From: Mugil cephalus
Taxonomy: Eukaryota; Chordata; Actinopteri; Mugiliformes; Mugilidae
Direction of reading: 5' to 3'
Assembly: GCF_022458985.1 (NCBI RefSeq)
Contig: NC_061770.1
Location: 5,700,501-5,764,500, forward strand
Length of the DNA stretch: 64,000 nt
Below are positions 43,586 through 58,200 of this stretch, piece by piece (within the stretch, counting starts at the first letter, position 1; every line of letters begins with the position of its first letter). The notes under the pieces were generated by a model that did not search any database, had not been told where the DNA came from, and saw only the letters and a list, made by a program, of their open reading frames with translations. A program made the position numbers and the translations under genes.

Positions 43586-45552
43586 TTTATATGTGTGTGT
43601 ACGTGCGTGTGTGTGGAACTGTTATCTGGCGAGCGAATCAAGAGAGGGCATCGTATACCAGATCACACTCTGGCTCGCCGCAGAAAAGCCATCTTCTAAC
43701 AATGTACTGCTGCGATACACATATTTGTACTAATGTCAAAAGTTGAAAGCAGTTAAGTATATGACTCCTAGTAATTCTAGACTTAGTAATTCGGCCAGTG
43801 GAGCTATATTCTCTAGCCTAGTCTTGGTGTCTGTGTTTTACAGTTCTGTGTTAAGCCCCAATGCTGTTACCTACTCTTTACCTATAAACACCTACAGCAC
43901 TCGTTATGCTTAATCCCTACCAATAACGGCTAACAAGTCCGAGACCTCTGATTTCATTTGGTGTTGGTGTAAGAGACGGTGGCGCGGCCCAGCCCTGCGA
44001 CATCGAGCGTAGGCCTACACTCACGGCCGGGTCAACTGTCAGCGTGTCACTGTAATGGTTGAGTTCATAACAGAGGGGATGTCTGACGCGACTACATTAA
44101 CACTTACATATATATCGTCAGGGTTTTTTTTTTCCTTCAACACGGCATTTCATAAGAGCTTGTTCCATGTCAATTTTGTGGCACACGAGTGAGCACAAGT
44201 CTTCAACATAGTAAGAAAATAAGGTGCTTCTTGTTGACTTGCCTTTTTTTTTTTTTTTTCACGTAATGAGTTGATTTCAGCCTCTCTCAGTAAGTTTATA
44301 GAGCTTAAAATGTTCGTGGCCAGCATCTCTCAGGCAGTTTCTGTCAGTCTACTGCTTTTACATTTGCAGTTGTGCTACCAGTAATCGGTAAGAAGTACAT
44401 ACTTGTATTTCCATTGTCAGATGAGACGTACTGTGGGGGACACATTTCATTCTCTACAAACATAAGTGCTCGAATAAAATATTTCGGTATCTTAGAAGTC
44501 TCAGATTGTGAAGCGGCACCCTCAGGTCCGCAGTGAGGCCTCCCTCTCCCTCGTCATGTGACATGTGATCCAGCCTATAAAGTCTCTGCCGTGTCTGGCA
44601 GACGGAACTTCAGGGCAGGGAAGTGCTTCCTGCTGGTCTAAAGTGACACACCGGAGCTCTGCCGGGCAGCAGCTCTCGGCGTTGGGCTATCGTAATGACA
44701 ACAGTTGCTCAATCACCACCTGAGGGTGGAGGGATCATAGAGGCGTTGCTGCCACACTCTTTTATATCTCTGGCTGCCTCAGGAGGCAAGCCTTAATAAA
44801 ATACACTTTGGAAATAACTTTTTTAGAAATCCGAAATGATTCCTAGGAGTCCTTGACACGGACGATCACAACTCCTTGCAGCTTCATTGCAAAGTTCTTG
44901 ACTGAATGTGTGAGGCCAGTCTGAAGGGAACTCTGCGTGGCAGCAGTTACCCAAACCCTCACCATTCACTTCCATCTTCTCATGGGCAGCAATATTCTTT
45001 TCTTTTTGGCCTTAACTCAAGAAGGTGCCTCAGAGTTTTTCTTTTTATTTCTTTGTCACCTGGTAGAGGACTGTCCAGTGTGGTTTAACATTTTTAAAAC
45101 AAAGTGCTTCTTTGTCTGAAACCACTCTGTTCACATTCTGACGTCTCTCAAATAGATCTCTACCTTTAAATGTAGTCATACATAATAATGATTTACTTAG
45201 CGCAAGGGACACCCTTCACAGAGGGTCAGTTCAACTTTATAGGGGCTCGTTCAAATTCATTATATTTAAATACAACAATAAGTGCTTCTGTTGGGGTAAT
45301 ACAATCAAAGCTTTGGGAGAAAGGGACAAGGGGGCGGGACAATAATATAATAATAATGCACTTTTTTTTTGAGGAGCGGGGTAAAATCTTGCATACTTTA
45401 GGGGCTTAAGGTGCATAAATTCCTGGGTCTCCTAGCACAGCTAAGCACTAGGCTATGCTACATCGGTCAAAGTAAGATAGCACACTATTGCCATGGTGGT
45501 GCAGAAGTGCTCCAGTAATAGATAAACCAATCAATCTATAAAGGGGTTTGTT

Positions 45553-45596
45553 GTTAGCATGCATGCTAACACTGTGTGTTTAGCATGCATGCTAAC
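45553..45596. repeat. Tandem pair of perfect palindromes
   Basis: GTTAGCATGCATGCTAAC at 45553-45570 is a perfect 18-base palindrome. It recurs 26 bases on as TTAGCATGCATGCTAA (45580-45595), with the spacer ACTGTGTGTT shared in part with the sequence after the second copy. Confidence 0.9.
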
Positions 45597-46278
45597 ACTT
45601 TGTGTGTAGCATTGCTGGCAGAGTATGATGTGGGGACGAGGGTCGCTGCACAGAAAAATGGTACATCGCTTTCCCACATATCCAGAGTCAAACTCTGAAC
45701 ATCCCTCTAAGCCCATGTAAGACAAACCTCTCACGAGATGGCTATGGCAACAAACCACATAAATACACAACTACTGACCATGGCAACCAGTCCTAGCTGC
45801 TGTAACCATGGAAACCACATCCAATCTGTCACCGTAACCGCAAGCTTAACATCTGTGTGCAGAGATTCAAACAATGGGACCACTGAAATAAGAAACTTAA
45901 ACTGTACAGATACCCCTGTTAAAGGGGGGAGGGGCTCGTTTAACTGATTGGTCGCGATGGGGGGCGGGGCTTCAAGCTTATTTTGCTCTGAGTGCAGGAG
46001 GGAGGCATTTAGGAATTTCGAAGGGTGGGGCGCTTACAGACTCATGGAGAAGACCTCTCTTAATAAAACAATGTAAAACCACATGAGAAAACTAAAAAGG
46101 GAGCAACAGCTAGCTGCTTCAGTCTATCACGTGGAGCAGCAGAGGAGACGAGGGGACTCGCTTCACTTCCTGCTCCATGTGATAATGTTCACAGCTAGCG
46201 GACAGGGCTACAAAAACAGGGAAAGGCAGTCGAACACAGATAACTTTCTTAGAGCAGCGCGTCCAACGAAGGACGCCA

Positions 46279-49200
46279 TCACTCCTCCTTCTGTAGCGCT
46301 CCGTCTGACGGGCAGTCGTCAAGGCAACAGGGGGCCTCCACTTCCACCCCCTCTGATTGGTTGTCTCTGCTGGCTAAGGCACACGGGATTGGCTGGGCCA
46401 GGGGGGCCAGCTCCAAAGGCTGGCCGATGGCGGAGGCTGCTGAGCTGCCGTTCAGCTGCTGAGTTGCAACTTCTGGCGTTGAGCCCACCTCCTCTGAGGG
46501 CTTTGGGGGACTGCTGGATGGGGGGGGTGACGTCTGGGGAAGGACCGAACAACAGGAGGCATGAGGAAGCGCGTAGGAATCTAATAGACTAAGAATTTAT
46601 AGCTCTGATGTAGTAAATATTGCTACACACTGCAGACCGATCAGGTTTGGTATGCTGGTGATTTCGTACCTGTGTTCTGTTGGCGGTCGTCTTTTTCCCT
46701 CCCCTGACTTTTGCTGGAATCTCTTTACCCCTCCTGCGATGAAAAACACGAGTACTCCATTGACTGAGAAGTGTACTTGTGTAATATTATCAGACCAACA
46801 ACCGGTCAGAAACTCAGAGCCTCAGCACAGAGAGTCTTATTTGACTTTATCCTGCAGTTCTAACTGTGAAGACTTTGATACGTAAAATGTATCCTTAATT
46901 TTGCCTGAAGAAAAAGAGCTACAATGTGGTTAGCTTTGGCGTTCGTCGTTGTACTCACCCTTTCCCTGCTCCCACTGACACCACCTGCATGTTGAAGCCC
47001 CCTCTTCCACGGACTGGCTTGTTCCCAGCCCACTGGCCGACCACCATGCCAGCTATCTCCAGTTTTCCTCCCTGAGGGGGGATGGACTGAATGCCTGCAG
47101 GAAAATAAAATATCACAAAATCACGTCTACCGCAATAAACTATAGTTGTGTTGACATGGTCCATTGCATCATCCCCTGAAAAGGGACAGGAAGGCAACAC
47201 AAGCTTCAAGAAGTAGGCTAAACTAAACCTCTGAATTTCTGATAAGTAATAATGTAACATTACAACTGCCATCTAATTTGCTGTTTCTGCCTTTTATGTA
47301 TGTTTTTACAGTTCTTTTTGAAAACAGCCTGAATGTCATTCGTGTCTTGTAGAAAGTCCTTTGAAAGGTGCTAAACTTGTAAAGAAATGTAAAGACGATA
47401 AAACTAGAATAGTTTTGTAATGGAATTTAAAGAGTTAGTTAACGTTTACACCTTAATTACGACATAATTTGTTTCTGGATATAATTTCCATAAAGACACA
47501 CTGATTCCTTCGCGTGTGCCGTTTTCTCACCAAAGAGAAAAGACAAAATTGACAAATTTAAAAAGGTTTGTCATGTTCTTTTACAGAAAAAAACAGAACC
47601 AAAGCATCTGTACCTGGGAAGGCTCTGGGTCTGTGCTGGGCGGGGTGATGTGGATGATGAGGGTGATGATGAGGAGGCATGCCGCCCATAGGGCGAGGTG
47701 GGTAAAGAGGAGGCATGGGGTAAAAAGGGGGCACCATGGCAGGAGGGAGGAAAGCTGGAGGTGGGAGAGGAGGGGGAGGAGGAGGAGGGCGGGACAAGTT
47801 GATGCCCTCCAGGATCGCCTGACGCATCTTCTCGACCTTGGACACCAGCTCCTCCTGCAGGGCAGAGAGGTTAGAGGTATAACTCCTACTAACTCTGAAC
47901 ATATTCAGTTTTTACTTTTCAGTATTACCACTTCATCTAAAAACAACACTTTAAAATGCTTATTTTTATCAGGATTTTTCTGATTACAATTTAAGACGTC
48001 TGAATTAAACATGAGAAAAAACGCTCTTCTCACTAGAATAAATTTAATTTAATCTTGACCTCGTTAAAAGTAGTGAAACACTGTGTGTTATAAGACTCTT
48101 ATAAAACCATTTCTATCTGATCAAACAAACTGTTTTCCTATTCTCAGTGTGAGCAGGGCAGAGGAGCTCCCACAAACACATTAATAATCTGAACATCACA
48201 CTCTGTATATTTCCAGTTTGTATTCACTTCCACTGTGACGATGAATAAATGACTATCCAGCACGGTGCTCTCTGCCTCTGCACTGCTCGGTGTTACAAAA
48301 CAGGCTGCACAATGTGAAATGACTTAAATGGACTGATGAGAAATCATGTCAGTAAAGGTTTTACTTTGCCTGCTGCATGCTTTAAATGTCTTGAACTAAT
48401 TTTACACACTGTTGTTGTAACGGCTGCTTTAACATCTGACCAAGTGACAACCGTTGCCAAGTAGTGGCTGAGCCAACATTGACAAATCTACAGTGTTGCT
48501 ATTGTACCCTTGGAGATGTATTGTTAATGAAACCTGCGTTTCGTCTTAAGCTATTCCCGCGCAGTGTTTTCTTTTTGTACCAGGAGAAAAATATTTGCCG
48601 CATCCATCCTTTGCGATTCGTACCTGGCCCTCGCACATGTCGAGCAGGGCAGCCCGGTCACGAGCAGCCCGGGCCAGTTTGCTCTGGAACAGTTTGCCGT
48701 CAAAGAAGCCCCAGGGGCAGCAGTGTTCCCACGGTAACGGCTGGCCGCAGACATCATTGATGAACAGCGCTGTGTCAACACCAGCCATAAAGAGGGCGGC
48801 CAGTTGCACACCACGGGCATCCACCTTCTCCACCTGACAGTCGACACACAAATGAAATATGGAAGCATTTATAAAGAAAGCAGAGGAGGAGGAAGCAGTG
48901 GCAGCGCAGGAGAGCTGTGAATTATGAGGTCTTCAGCACGTGGTATGTGGGGACGTACAACACACAGTGCAGGCAACTGCAAAAACAGACAAGCGCACAA
49001 AACAAGAAAACTAGAGCGATAAAGCGATGATGTGCAGAAACACCTGTAATTAGTAATTATCCCACAGGGACGGCTCACCTTGAGCTCCTGTAGCTGGTCG
49101 GGTTCATAGAGCTGGCTAGAAACAGCTTGGGCCAGGAAGGCATCGAGCTCATGTCTCTGGAGGATCCTTCCCCCAGGCCACTGCATCATATACCTGAGAG

Positions 49201-52200
49201 GAAACGGGCAAAGCGCTGACTTCAGAGGTGCAGCTTATTGAAAACAAGCTACAAACACCAGATAAGTCCATTGTGAAAAACGCCTATTAGCATTTTAGTC
49301 ATAATTTGTTATATTCTGTTATATGACAGTAAAATGGGAATAATCTTGTTGCCTTTTTTTAATGATAACCCTGGTCTCCACTTTAGGAAAATATTCATCA
49401 ACATACTTTTGCATTTCCTACACCAAGTTACCCGATTGTTAACTGTTAGCGTCTAGATGTCAACAGTAGCCTAGCTGCAATGCTCTCACAACTGGTACAA
49501 CCACAAGCTCATCAGGTGAAGTATCAATGGTTTTACATCTGTGCCCGCACGTAAATTTGTTTTACTTCCGGAGACACTTCTGTTCTTTTTCATCATGGTA
49601 CGGTCAGAAATACGCGCTACCTACAGCTATGACCTGGAACTAGAAGCCTGAGTTGAATGAAGAATAAACAGAGTGAGAGATATGCAAATTATGCACAGTC
49701 TGAATGCAGCTGCACAATCCTAAGTGGAGGTCTAATTAAACAGTCACTTGTGTTGGTGGACCACGGTCACAGAGCCAGCAGACACTCTGCCTCGTGTGAC
49801 AGGTGTAATTGATAACATTAACAAGGACTAATTAGTTTAGGTGATCTAGTTCCACTGCTGTGCTGTGCGTGCTGGTTCACTGGTGAGCTTTAATGGGACA
49901 TTATGGGTGTTTTTGCTGTTTAAAACGCGTAAATTAGACGTCTTATTCACCAACTCATTAAATGTAATCGTCTCTTTAATACAAATCTATTCATTTTAAA
50001 AAGCTGCTGCAGTTGAACACGTTTTACTTATTACTTACTTATTATAAAACAACAGAATAAAAAATTTCAAGGAAAAATGTTTTTTACAAAATGTGCGCAG
50101 ACACACAAAATTTAACAGACATGACAATGAGGTAACAGCTGGTTTACCACACAGACATTACGAGGATTGAATCACTTCACCCAAATTACTACATTCAATG
50201 TTTCTCGTTAAAGAGCTTTTGATATAAAACCTGACTTATTCCAGTTTGGTGGAATACAAACATGTTTTTACTTTAATATGTCACTGCTTTAAAAAAAAAA
50301 AAAAAGTTCTCAAGAATTTCTCAATCTCCACAAATATTCAAACACAAAGTGTGGGTCTGAATCACTGAGGGGCTCATTTTTAGTACATGCCACACGAAGG
50401 ATAACACAAAGACTGTAGCAAGACATTATAAAAATAATACAGTTATGTTAGGTAGTGCAAAGTTTAATGATACCTGAGCACGCAGCACATGAGCAGCAGA
50501 TGCTGTGGGACCTGTGCTGGGTTGAGTAGGGCTGGGCAGTCGGAGCGTAGGCAGGCCAAGAAGGCCCTGGTTCTCCTGGAGCGGTCCTCGCTGGCACGAC
50601 CCAACCATAGCCGCCGCAGGTTGGGGCAGGTCCATTCCCGGAAACACAGAGCTGGAACCAGCTCCGGTGTCAGGGCTGACTTGGCCTTTCCGCTGCTCCA
50701 CTCTTTGACTATGACTGGAGGAACTGTGGCACAGAAAAGGGAGGTGTTTCACAGTTTTGTCAAAATGAATTGTCACTTTAGCGGATATCTGCATATAAAG
50801 GTATGAATCCTTAACCACCATACAGTGGATAATAAAAGCACTTCTGATTTGCTGTTGGCAGTTACACACAAATGTAAAGACTTGGACACGTAAAAAAACA
50901 CCACAAAGGCTACAGACAGAGGCAAGCTGCTACATACGTTCTGTGCCCATGAGATAAGAAACTAATTTTCAGACCAGCAGGTGGCAGTAATCTGTGTTCC
51001 AAGGGGAAGTGCTACTACTGATGGGAGGCTAGGTAGATAGAAAGGCCGATCAGTTCGTCTACAGATCATTACATCTGGATGGTCATGTTGGTTTGAAAAG
51101 TTCATTTTAAAGTGGTGCAGTTTGAGAAAATGTCTTGAAGCAACGTTACGGACAATCATAATGTCTAAGTGTTTAGTGTGAAATATATTTAAGTAGCCTA
51201 GTAGTCTGCATGTACTGCATCATGAATACCTGGATGTCAAATCAAATTATTTCAGTGTGAATGACTGCAGATAAGTATAATGTTCTCTCATTAACTGAAT
51301 GACAGTGAGCTGCATTTCAAAACAACAGAACAAATAAAATGTGAAAAATGTGGTCAAATAAAATGCTTAAACTCAGAAAAACAAAATAAAGAAAGGAGAA
51401 GCCTGAATTTCCTCTTTTCTGTTTCACACCTTGACTCAACATTCTCAACTAATTTTACACAAAATAAATCTCAATTCTTCTTTGAAATTGAACACTCGTC
51501 TTTTTCACTCCCTTTCTCCAGCTCAGTGGTCTGTTTATTGCCCTTAGTTTTCTCTGCATGTGTTCCTCTTGGCCATTTCACAACCAGAACCTTCCAACTA
51601 ACCACAACACTACCATGATGCCCACCTTCAGCTATTTCAGTATGAATTAAACATTTCCTTTGCAGGAAATGCAGAGGAGCAGAAAACCCGCTGCAAACAT
51701 TTGAACAAATCTACCAGTTTTGTGACAAGTCAGCGGATATATTGACACTACAGTCCACTTCCTATTAGTGGAGGGAACAGGGAAAGAAGACAAAGGCAAG
51801 AAATATATGCTGTAGTCAGCGAGTAAGATTTCACTGATGTTGTGATAAATATTCAATGAAGGTGCTGAGGCATCAGGACACGCATCATGTTTGCTTCCAG
51901 CACATCTCGAAACATTAACATACAGAGGTAAAAATTACACCAAAACTCAATGAAAATTAAGAAAAAAGCTTTTTTCAGGCAGAGTGACATCAAGCTATTC
52001 GCCCGCACATCTTTGTCACTGTCAGCTACAGAGCCGGTCTTTCTAAAAGCTTGACACATGATATTATTACACACCTTCTTTTAGTGGCCAGACTGACAGA
52101 ACCAGCCTATTAATTAATTAAAGGACAAAAGTCCTCCGTGCTGAGCTCATCAATCTGCTCCACTCAATTCCGGCACTCACCTTCCAGGGGAGCCCTCTTG

Positions 52201-55200
52201 CGGAGAGCGAGCCTCTCCAGGCGGCGGTGTGTTTCAGCCAGGCTGAAGAGGACGCCGTAGGCATACTGTCTGGCAGCACGGAACAGCAGAGATGCAGGAG
52301 GCAGTTCAGAGTTACACTCGTCCTCTATACACACTGGCATCTTCATCTCTCCCTGAGGGGTGCGTGAAGAGAGGAGGTGAGATAAAGAAGAATTTATAGT
52401 CCAACAACAATAGTTCTTGTGTGAAACAAGGGTTGCAGAAGTGTTTTATATTTGAGGGCAAGAAAAAACATCTTCATAAACTCAGGGATTGTTTATGAAA
52501 AGGGGGAAGGACGGGTATGTTTACAGGGAGTCTTTTAGGGTTAGTCAGTGCTTGGTTGGTCAGGTTTAACCCGCGGGAGTTTCTCAAGTCAAGGTGATAG
52601 GGAAATACCTTCAGAAATGATGAAAACTAGACTAGTGCACAGCACATCTTAGCATCAAAACACCAAGAATTAAAGCTGTCACAGGTGACAAGGTAAAGAG
52701 AAGTCAATCTGAAAGATGCTTAATCAGTCAAAGTAAACGACTCAGTGATGTTGTTCTCTCGTCCATCTGTGTTTAAAATGCTCAAAACCAGATTATCCTG
52801 CATCCTGCCCATTAAACGTTAAACCCTCAATGTGAGAGAAACAGTTTACCTTGGTCAATATGTGGTAAATCTGGGGGTACATCAGTCCTCTTCTGTGTCT
52901 ATGTTCAGCTACACGAAGAACCTCAGCACTGACCTGAAATGGCAAGAAAAAGAAACGGAAACATGGTGACTCTTCAGAAACCAATTTACCTGTGTCTTCT
53001 CATCTGAACATATTATCTTTACAGTTTGCGTCTCACCTGAGGCAGGGGGGGTGTGGTTATGTCCATGTGACTCCGCGTCGCCATAGACAACAGTGACGGA
53101 ATGTTTGACCCGCTCCCGTTGCCTTGGGAACCGTCTCCAGAAGCCGAGCCCCCTCTTCCAGCGGGATCCTCCCACCGAGAGGGCTTGTCTGTCAAATGGC
53201 TGAGGAGAGAAGGTTTATAGGAGCGATTAGTCATCCTGGAATGAATCTTGTGTCTGTGAGGTTACGGGAAAAAAAAGAAACAATAGGAGAGAGACAGTTA
53301 TGGCAACGCTGATCTGCTACAGATCCAAAACAAATTCTGCAAGCACTTTTGGGGAAATTTTCAAAAAGAAACAAAACAAAACAATAAATTAAAAAAACAT
53401 GCCTGTCGGTTTGTGTTGCTACTAGCTCACTACAAATCTGCTGAAGTTCAGCCATAACATTCCCACATTAACTTTACAGTAAAACACTGCCAGTAAAACA
53501 CTGCCTGTCTCACCAGTGGAGTTTAAAGCCTGCCATCGGTGACATTCTCCTCTTTTGTTGCCTATGCGTTAACATTTTCAAACTCCTGTCTGCTTCGGGA
53601 AATTACAACCACAATAAGCTGTAAGGCAGCAGCCTGCTTGGTTCTTTGTTTCTGCAAAAACCCACACAGAATATTTGTACCGTCTAACGGGATGTCCTTA
53701 TATTATCTGACACAACCACATTCTGCCACAATTTAACTGTCACATCTGTCACAATCAGGCAGCAGCATGCGCCACTGACACCGATTTGACCGAATTATCA
53801 ATGCCTTTCACTTAACATAAGTTTGTGTGATGGTTTTATACATTTTGCGTAGTTTTAACAACCTCCTACAGACCTTAAGTATAGAGACCATTTTTCAGAA
53901 TAAGTTTAGACTTTTGAACTCGTTTTGTGTCACAGTCAACAGACTGACTGTGTTTGAATTGTGTCTTCTTTTATAGGCAATTAGTCCCCCAATGATACTT
54001 TGCCAAGGCACCATCACTGCATCCTAGGCTTAGTGTCGCACAAGATTCGCACAAGAAGACACACAAACAAGTTAGCAAGCAAAGCGTTTTTTTTTCTCCC
54101 TGTCGTCGAAATATAATGAATGTAACCAGAAGATTCTCCGGTTATTACACAGCTCTGTGGTGATGTAAGTTTGGGCTAACGTTATTATAAATATCTTCAC
54201 TGGCCACTAACTTACAACACCTGTCATCGACATTTTAGTAAATAAAATACTTAAGGAAATAGCAAAATATTATTCAGTGCAACAGTTTTGTTATTTTCAA
54301 CAAATTAATAAAGGTACATTATATCTTAAGAAAACCTTAGTTATTTTTTCTGAATCCAACTGAACACAACAAGAGGCAAAAAAACTCCAAAATCATTTGT
54401 TTAAATCTGCACTTGATTTGCTCTGCTACTCCATCCTCCTCAGTATCTGTAATCCTCCAGGCTCTAAGCTGCAGCTGAGCTACTTTACATAGTAAGCTTG
54501 TTGAATAAAAGCCAGCCAGTCAACAGGTGTCTGTTATGCAGAGATGCTGTGGGTGTAGGATGATATGACAATACTACAACAACAAGTCAGGTTATGATTT
54601 GTGGTGGGCAGGAGACAGTTGCTCTGACTGTGTTAGACGGTGCTGGTCGGATTCCCGGTTGTTTTATAATACTTTTTAGTTGTTCATTTCCAAATATGTT
54701 GTGCATCAAGCTCAAACATGTTTCATGTATGCGTTACAATTTGAGCCACGCTCTTCCACACAAATGAACAGGTTAACGGACCAAAGCTTTGCCGTTTACG
54801 GTGAATAAAACTGCAGTTTCAGGCAGTGGTAGTATAAAATATTTAGGGTGACTACACATTTGTCCAATTTATTCAGCAAGCTAGCTCTAATTAATGATAT
54901 TCAAGGTGTTATGGGTAGAATAATCTGTTTACGTCAGCTTTGATTCATTTCTCTTACATAAAGCTGTTGTTGTCCATCCTTAAGTTTTGGGAGGTGAGCC
55001 ATTTGTTTCTCAGTTGATATTATGGGCTTGCTCAGTCTTGTTTGCCTTTATGCTCAAGTAGCAGAACAGGTTGGTAGGACAAGACGCTGGGCAGGGTAGC
55101 CTCTCAGACTCTGTGTGTGCGTTAGTTCAATAAATATTCGGTACAGCTTCTCTCAACGTGGCAATAGGAAGTGGTTTCACTGCTGGAAAAATGAATTAAG

Positions 55201-58200
55201 TGGTAATAACATCTATGGGGAAATGTATTTTCTGCTTTCTCGGAGGAAGCATCAGTGGAGGACTTTAAAACCAATCAATCTCCTAATTTATGAAAATTGT
55301 GCTGCAGAGAAGAGAGCGTGTTCAAGTCCCGCTGCTCACATGTCCTATATAAACAGTTTTGTTGGATGTTTCTAATTTTATCTGTAAAAGATACCAGGGA
55401 TGAACAGAAAAGAGGGAGAAAAGATTGTTTCCTGTCCGACAGGAAGATTGTGTAAAACGACTTACTCACTGTGTCCCTTTGTTACTTGAGCTGATTTTAT
55501 CTTCGTTGTACATGAGATGATTATGAAGAGACAACTGTATCAGGAAGCTCATAATGAGACACACAGCATTGACATTTATTTTTTCTGTCTTTATAATTAA
55601 CCTTGTGATGCTGCATTATTTATACTGCCAGTGATAAGGAAATGTTACCATATTACCAGGGATGTCCTGATAAATTTTATTTGCCTCCAGATCCCGTATT
55701 GATCATTTAACATTTAGAATTGGCTGATTCAAAACCCGGTCTAATCTTAACTAAACGAAATGTCCTCCCCTGGAGATTCATAAAGGCTTTTCATACCTTC
55801 CTTATATTATCCTAGATCATGTGTGCACCATGCAACTGTACTGTTAGCTTTCAAAGCTAATGTAGCAAGCAGGCTGAAGCTTCTACCTTGGCTTTGAAAA
55901 ACCTGTGTACTACAGAAAAGAGCTGGTCGAGCTCCGTAAGTCTCTCTGGAATAGTTTTTGCTCGACACTGTCACAGGGAAACTTCTTTGAAACACAGCAT
56001 TCATTATTCTTTCAGTGCAGCCTCTGCCCAAGTGTACTCTGCGTATTCCGTTTTTGGTGTTGAATCAAGTTGGTAGTGAGGAACCATCTCTTACTACCAC
56101 CTCACGAAACATCCACACATTGCTGTCTGACTGACTTAATCTTCCAGAGTAAAGTACTTCCACGCAGCCGACAAGTCATGTGATTTTGGTTCCTGTGGTT
56201 TGGATCCCTGTAGCGACATGATTCAGTTGATGGTATTTACTTTTCTAATAGAACAAGGTGTTGACAAGAAGAACTAGCTCTGTCCGTGCACTAGGGCTTG
56301 GTTCAAACACGCGCAAACACGGTTAGTTCACATGCAAGGGAGATCCAAACTGTGACAGACGCAACAACTCTGAGAGCACCGTCAGGACTGAAAGACTAAA
56401 TACCAGCAAAACCATATGAGGACAAAAGGACAAATATACTAATAAATCAATACTGTACCCATGCCCGGTTCTACCATACACTAGCAATATTTCATATTCT
56501 GCTTTTTTTTAGTCCATACATTTGGGGGGCGATATATACAACAGAGTTACCTAGGTAACCCGAGCCTGGAACGTAGACTAGTGACCAACAGTCAGCTACA
56601 AAGAAATGAAGTGAGTCACTTTATATGTGAACAGGGCAACAAAGAAGCGGTCAATCATTCCCCAACTAGATCCAACACATCGTCTACACTGTTGCTCATG
56701 CGTCTGACAATTGTTGTCGTGAAGTGTAAGCAGCCAAACGTACTGTGGAAACATTGATTAAATTGCTTAAATGTGACTTTACTTTGCGTTGCTGTCATTT
56801 GGTTCATCTCCATCAGATGATGAAGAAGGAGATGGAGAGGGGCCGGACTGAGTGCCGGTGTGATGATTGGGTAATCGACTTCCGCTCTGTGTAGAATCAT
56901 ATGGCGCTGACCAGTCAGTGAAGCCCATCTTGGTGGTCAGCGAGTCGTTGCAGTCTTGGGATGGTGGCTGGGGGGTCTGGAACAGAGGGGCGGGGCCAGG
57001 TCCGTATGGAGCATTCTGATAGGGTGGCTTTAATCCTGGAACCTGGGGGGGAGGGAACTGGGATTGGATAAAGAGGAGAGGGGGGAGATGAAAAGAAAAT
57101 GGGTTTGAAAAAGGAAGAAAAGGAGCATAGTAGTGCAGAAGAACAGTGAGGGGAGGGAGGGAGAAGATATCTCAGGGGTGGGAATTAACACTGTCCTATT
57201 TTATCTGAGATCAAACTAGATGCATCCAATCAAGACTAGTGGGAGGATTTGGGATGGAAAGGACTGAACCCGCCACCCTCTGCCACTTTTTTCCCCTTAA
57301 ATTTCAAAGAGCAAAAAACTTAATCCACTCTGCTAGATGTGGAGTTACAGAGAGCAGAGAACAATTACACCCAGACATCAAAGAGACTGACAGATTACAA
57401 TGTACAGCAATCTACCTGATTCTTTCCAGGCTGCATCGGTCCCATGTGGCCAGGTGGTCCCCCAAATGGACCGGGTCCAAACCCGGGTACTGAGCACGGA
57501 GACACAAAAACAGGATTAAACGGGGTAAAAATACATTCAGTAAGCCAAAAATGATTAGATTAAAACTTGTTTTCCAAGCACTCTGCGACTCACAGATGAA
57601 AGAGGAGGGCCCCATATTAGGCGAGCGTGGTTTGGAGGCAGCTGAGAAATACTCCACAGCTTTCTTGAAGCGCTCCACCTTGTCCTCCATACGAGACTGA
57701 GGAGGAAACAAAGCCATAGGTTGACTATTGACCATAACACTGAAGATGTTTTAGCTGTGGGATCCGTTTTTGTGAGCAGCCACAAAAGCTTACAATTACT
57801 GTCAACATGTGTTTTCCAATCGGGTCCCCCAACATTCCTCTGAACTTTAAGTTTGGAAAGAATATTATTCACTAAATGAATGAACCACTGAGATGGAGTC
57901 CAGATCAGAGAAGATTAAGCTAACAATAACAAAGGATCTGTCTGTCTCAATAATCATCAACTTCCTGTCCTGTCTATGACACTCAGCTTTTACCACAAGT
58001 CACAAATATATAGTATATTTATCTCAAACTGGCAAAATTACTGATCTTTTAGCTGTTTGATATATCTTACTGTCTTTTTATTACAGTTATTTTGCCAAGG
58101 GGGGAAATTATGCAATACTCACAATTTCTATTTTATGGGCCAACAGGTCTGACAAATGAAACACATCAATCAACCCTCCATTTAAACAACCTGTCTAAGA

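Larger units (their letters stand above)
40601..46278 (-). other. Probable FAM120 3' UTR and downstream sequence
   Basis: Lies directly 3' of the FAM120 stop codon. Contains TG microsatellites (about 42980-43001 and 43565-43585), G-rich patches (42215-42235, 45925-45970) and a tandem perfect palindrome (45553-45595). Minus-strand AATAAA occurs at about 45042-45049 and further down. FAM120 genes have long 3' UTRs in mammals, so much of this may be UTR, but its end cannot be fixed here. Open frames in it lack coding signatures. Confidence 0.4.

Noticed and set aside
46083-46592. 169-codon plus-strand frame overlapping the FAM120 last exon
   Set aside because: It is the antisense shadow of the last coding exon; the minus strand gives the phase-matched FAM120 C-terminus and stop.
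50426-50869. 147-codon minus frame and its plus-strand partner
   Set aside because: Wrong-frame readings of the FAM120 exon at 50474-50723; the correct frame gives FREWTCPNLRRLWLG.
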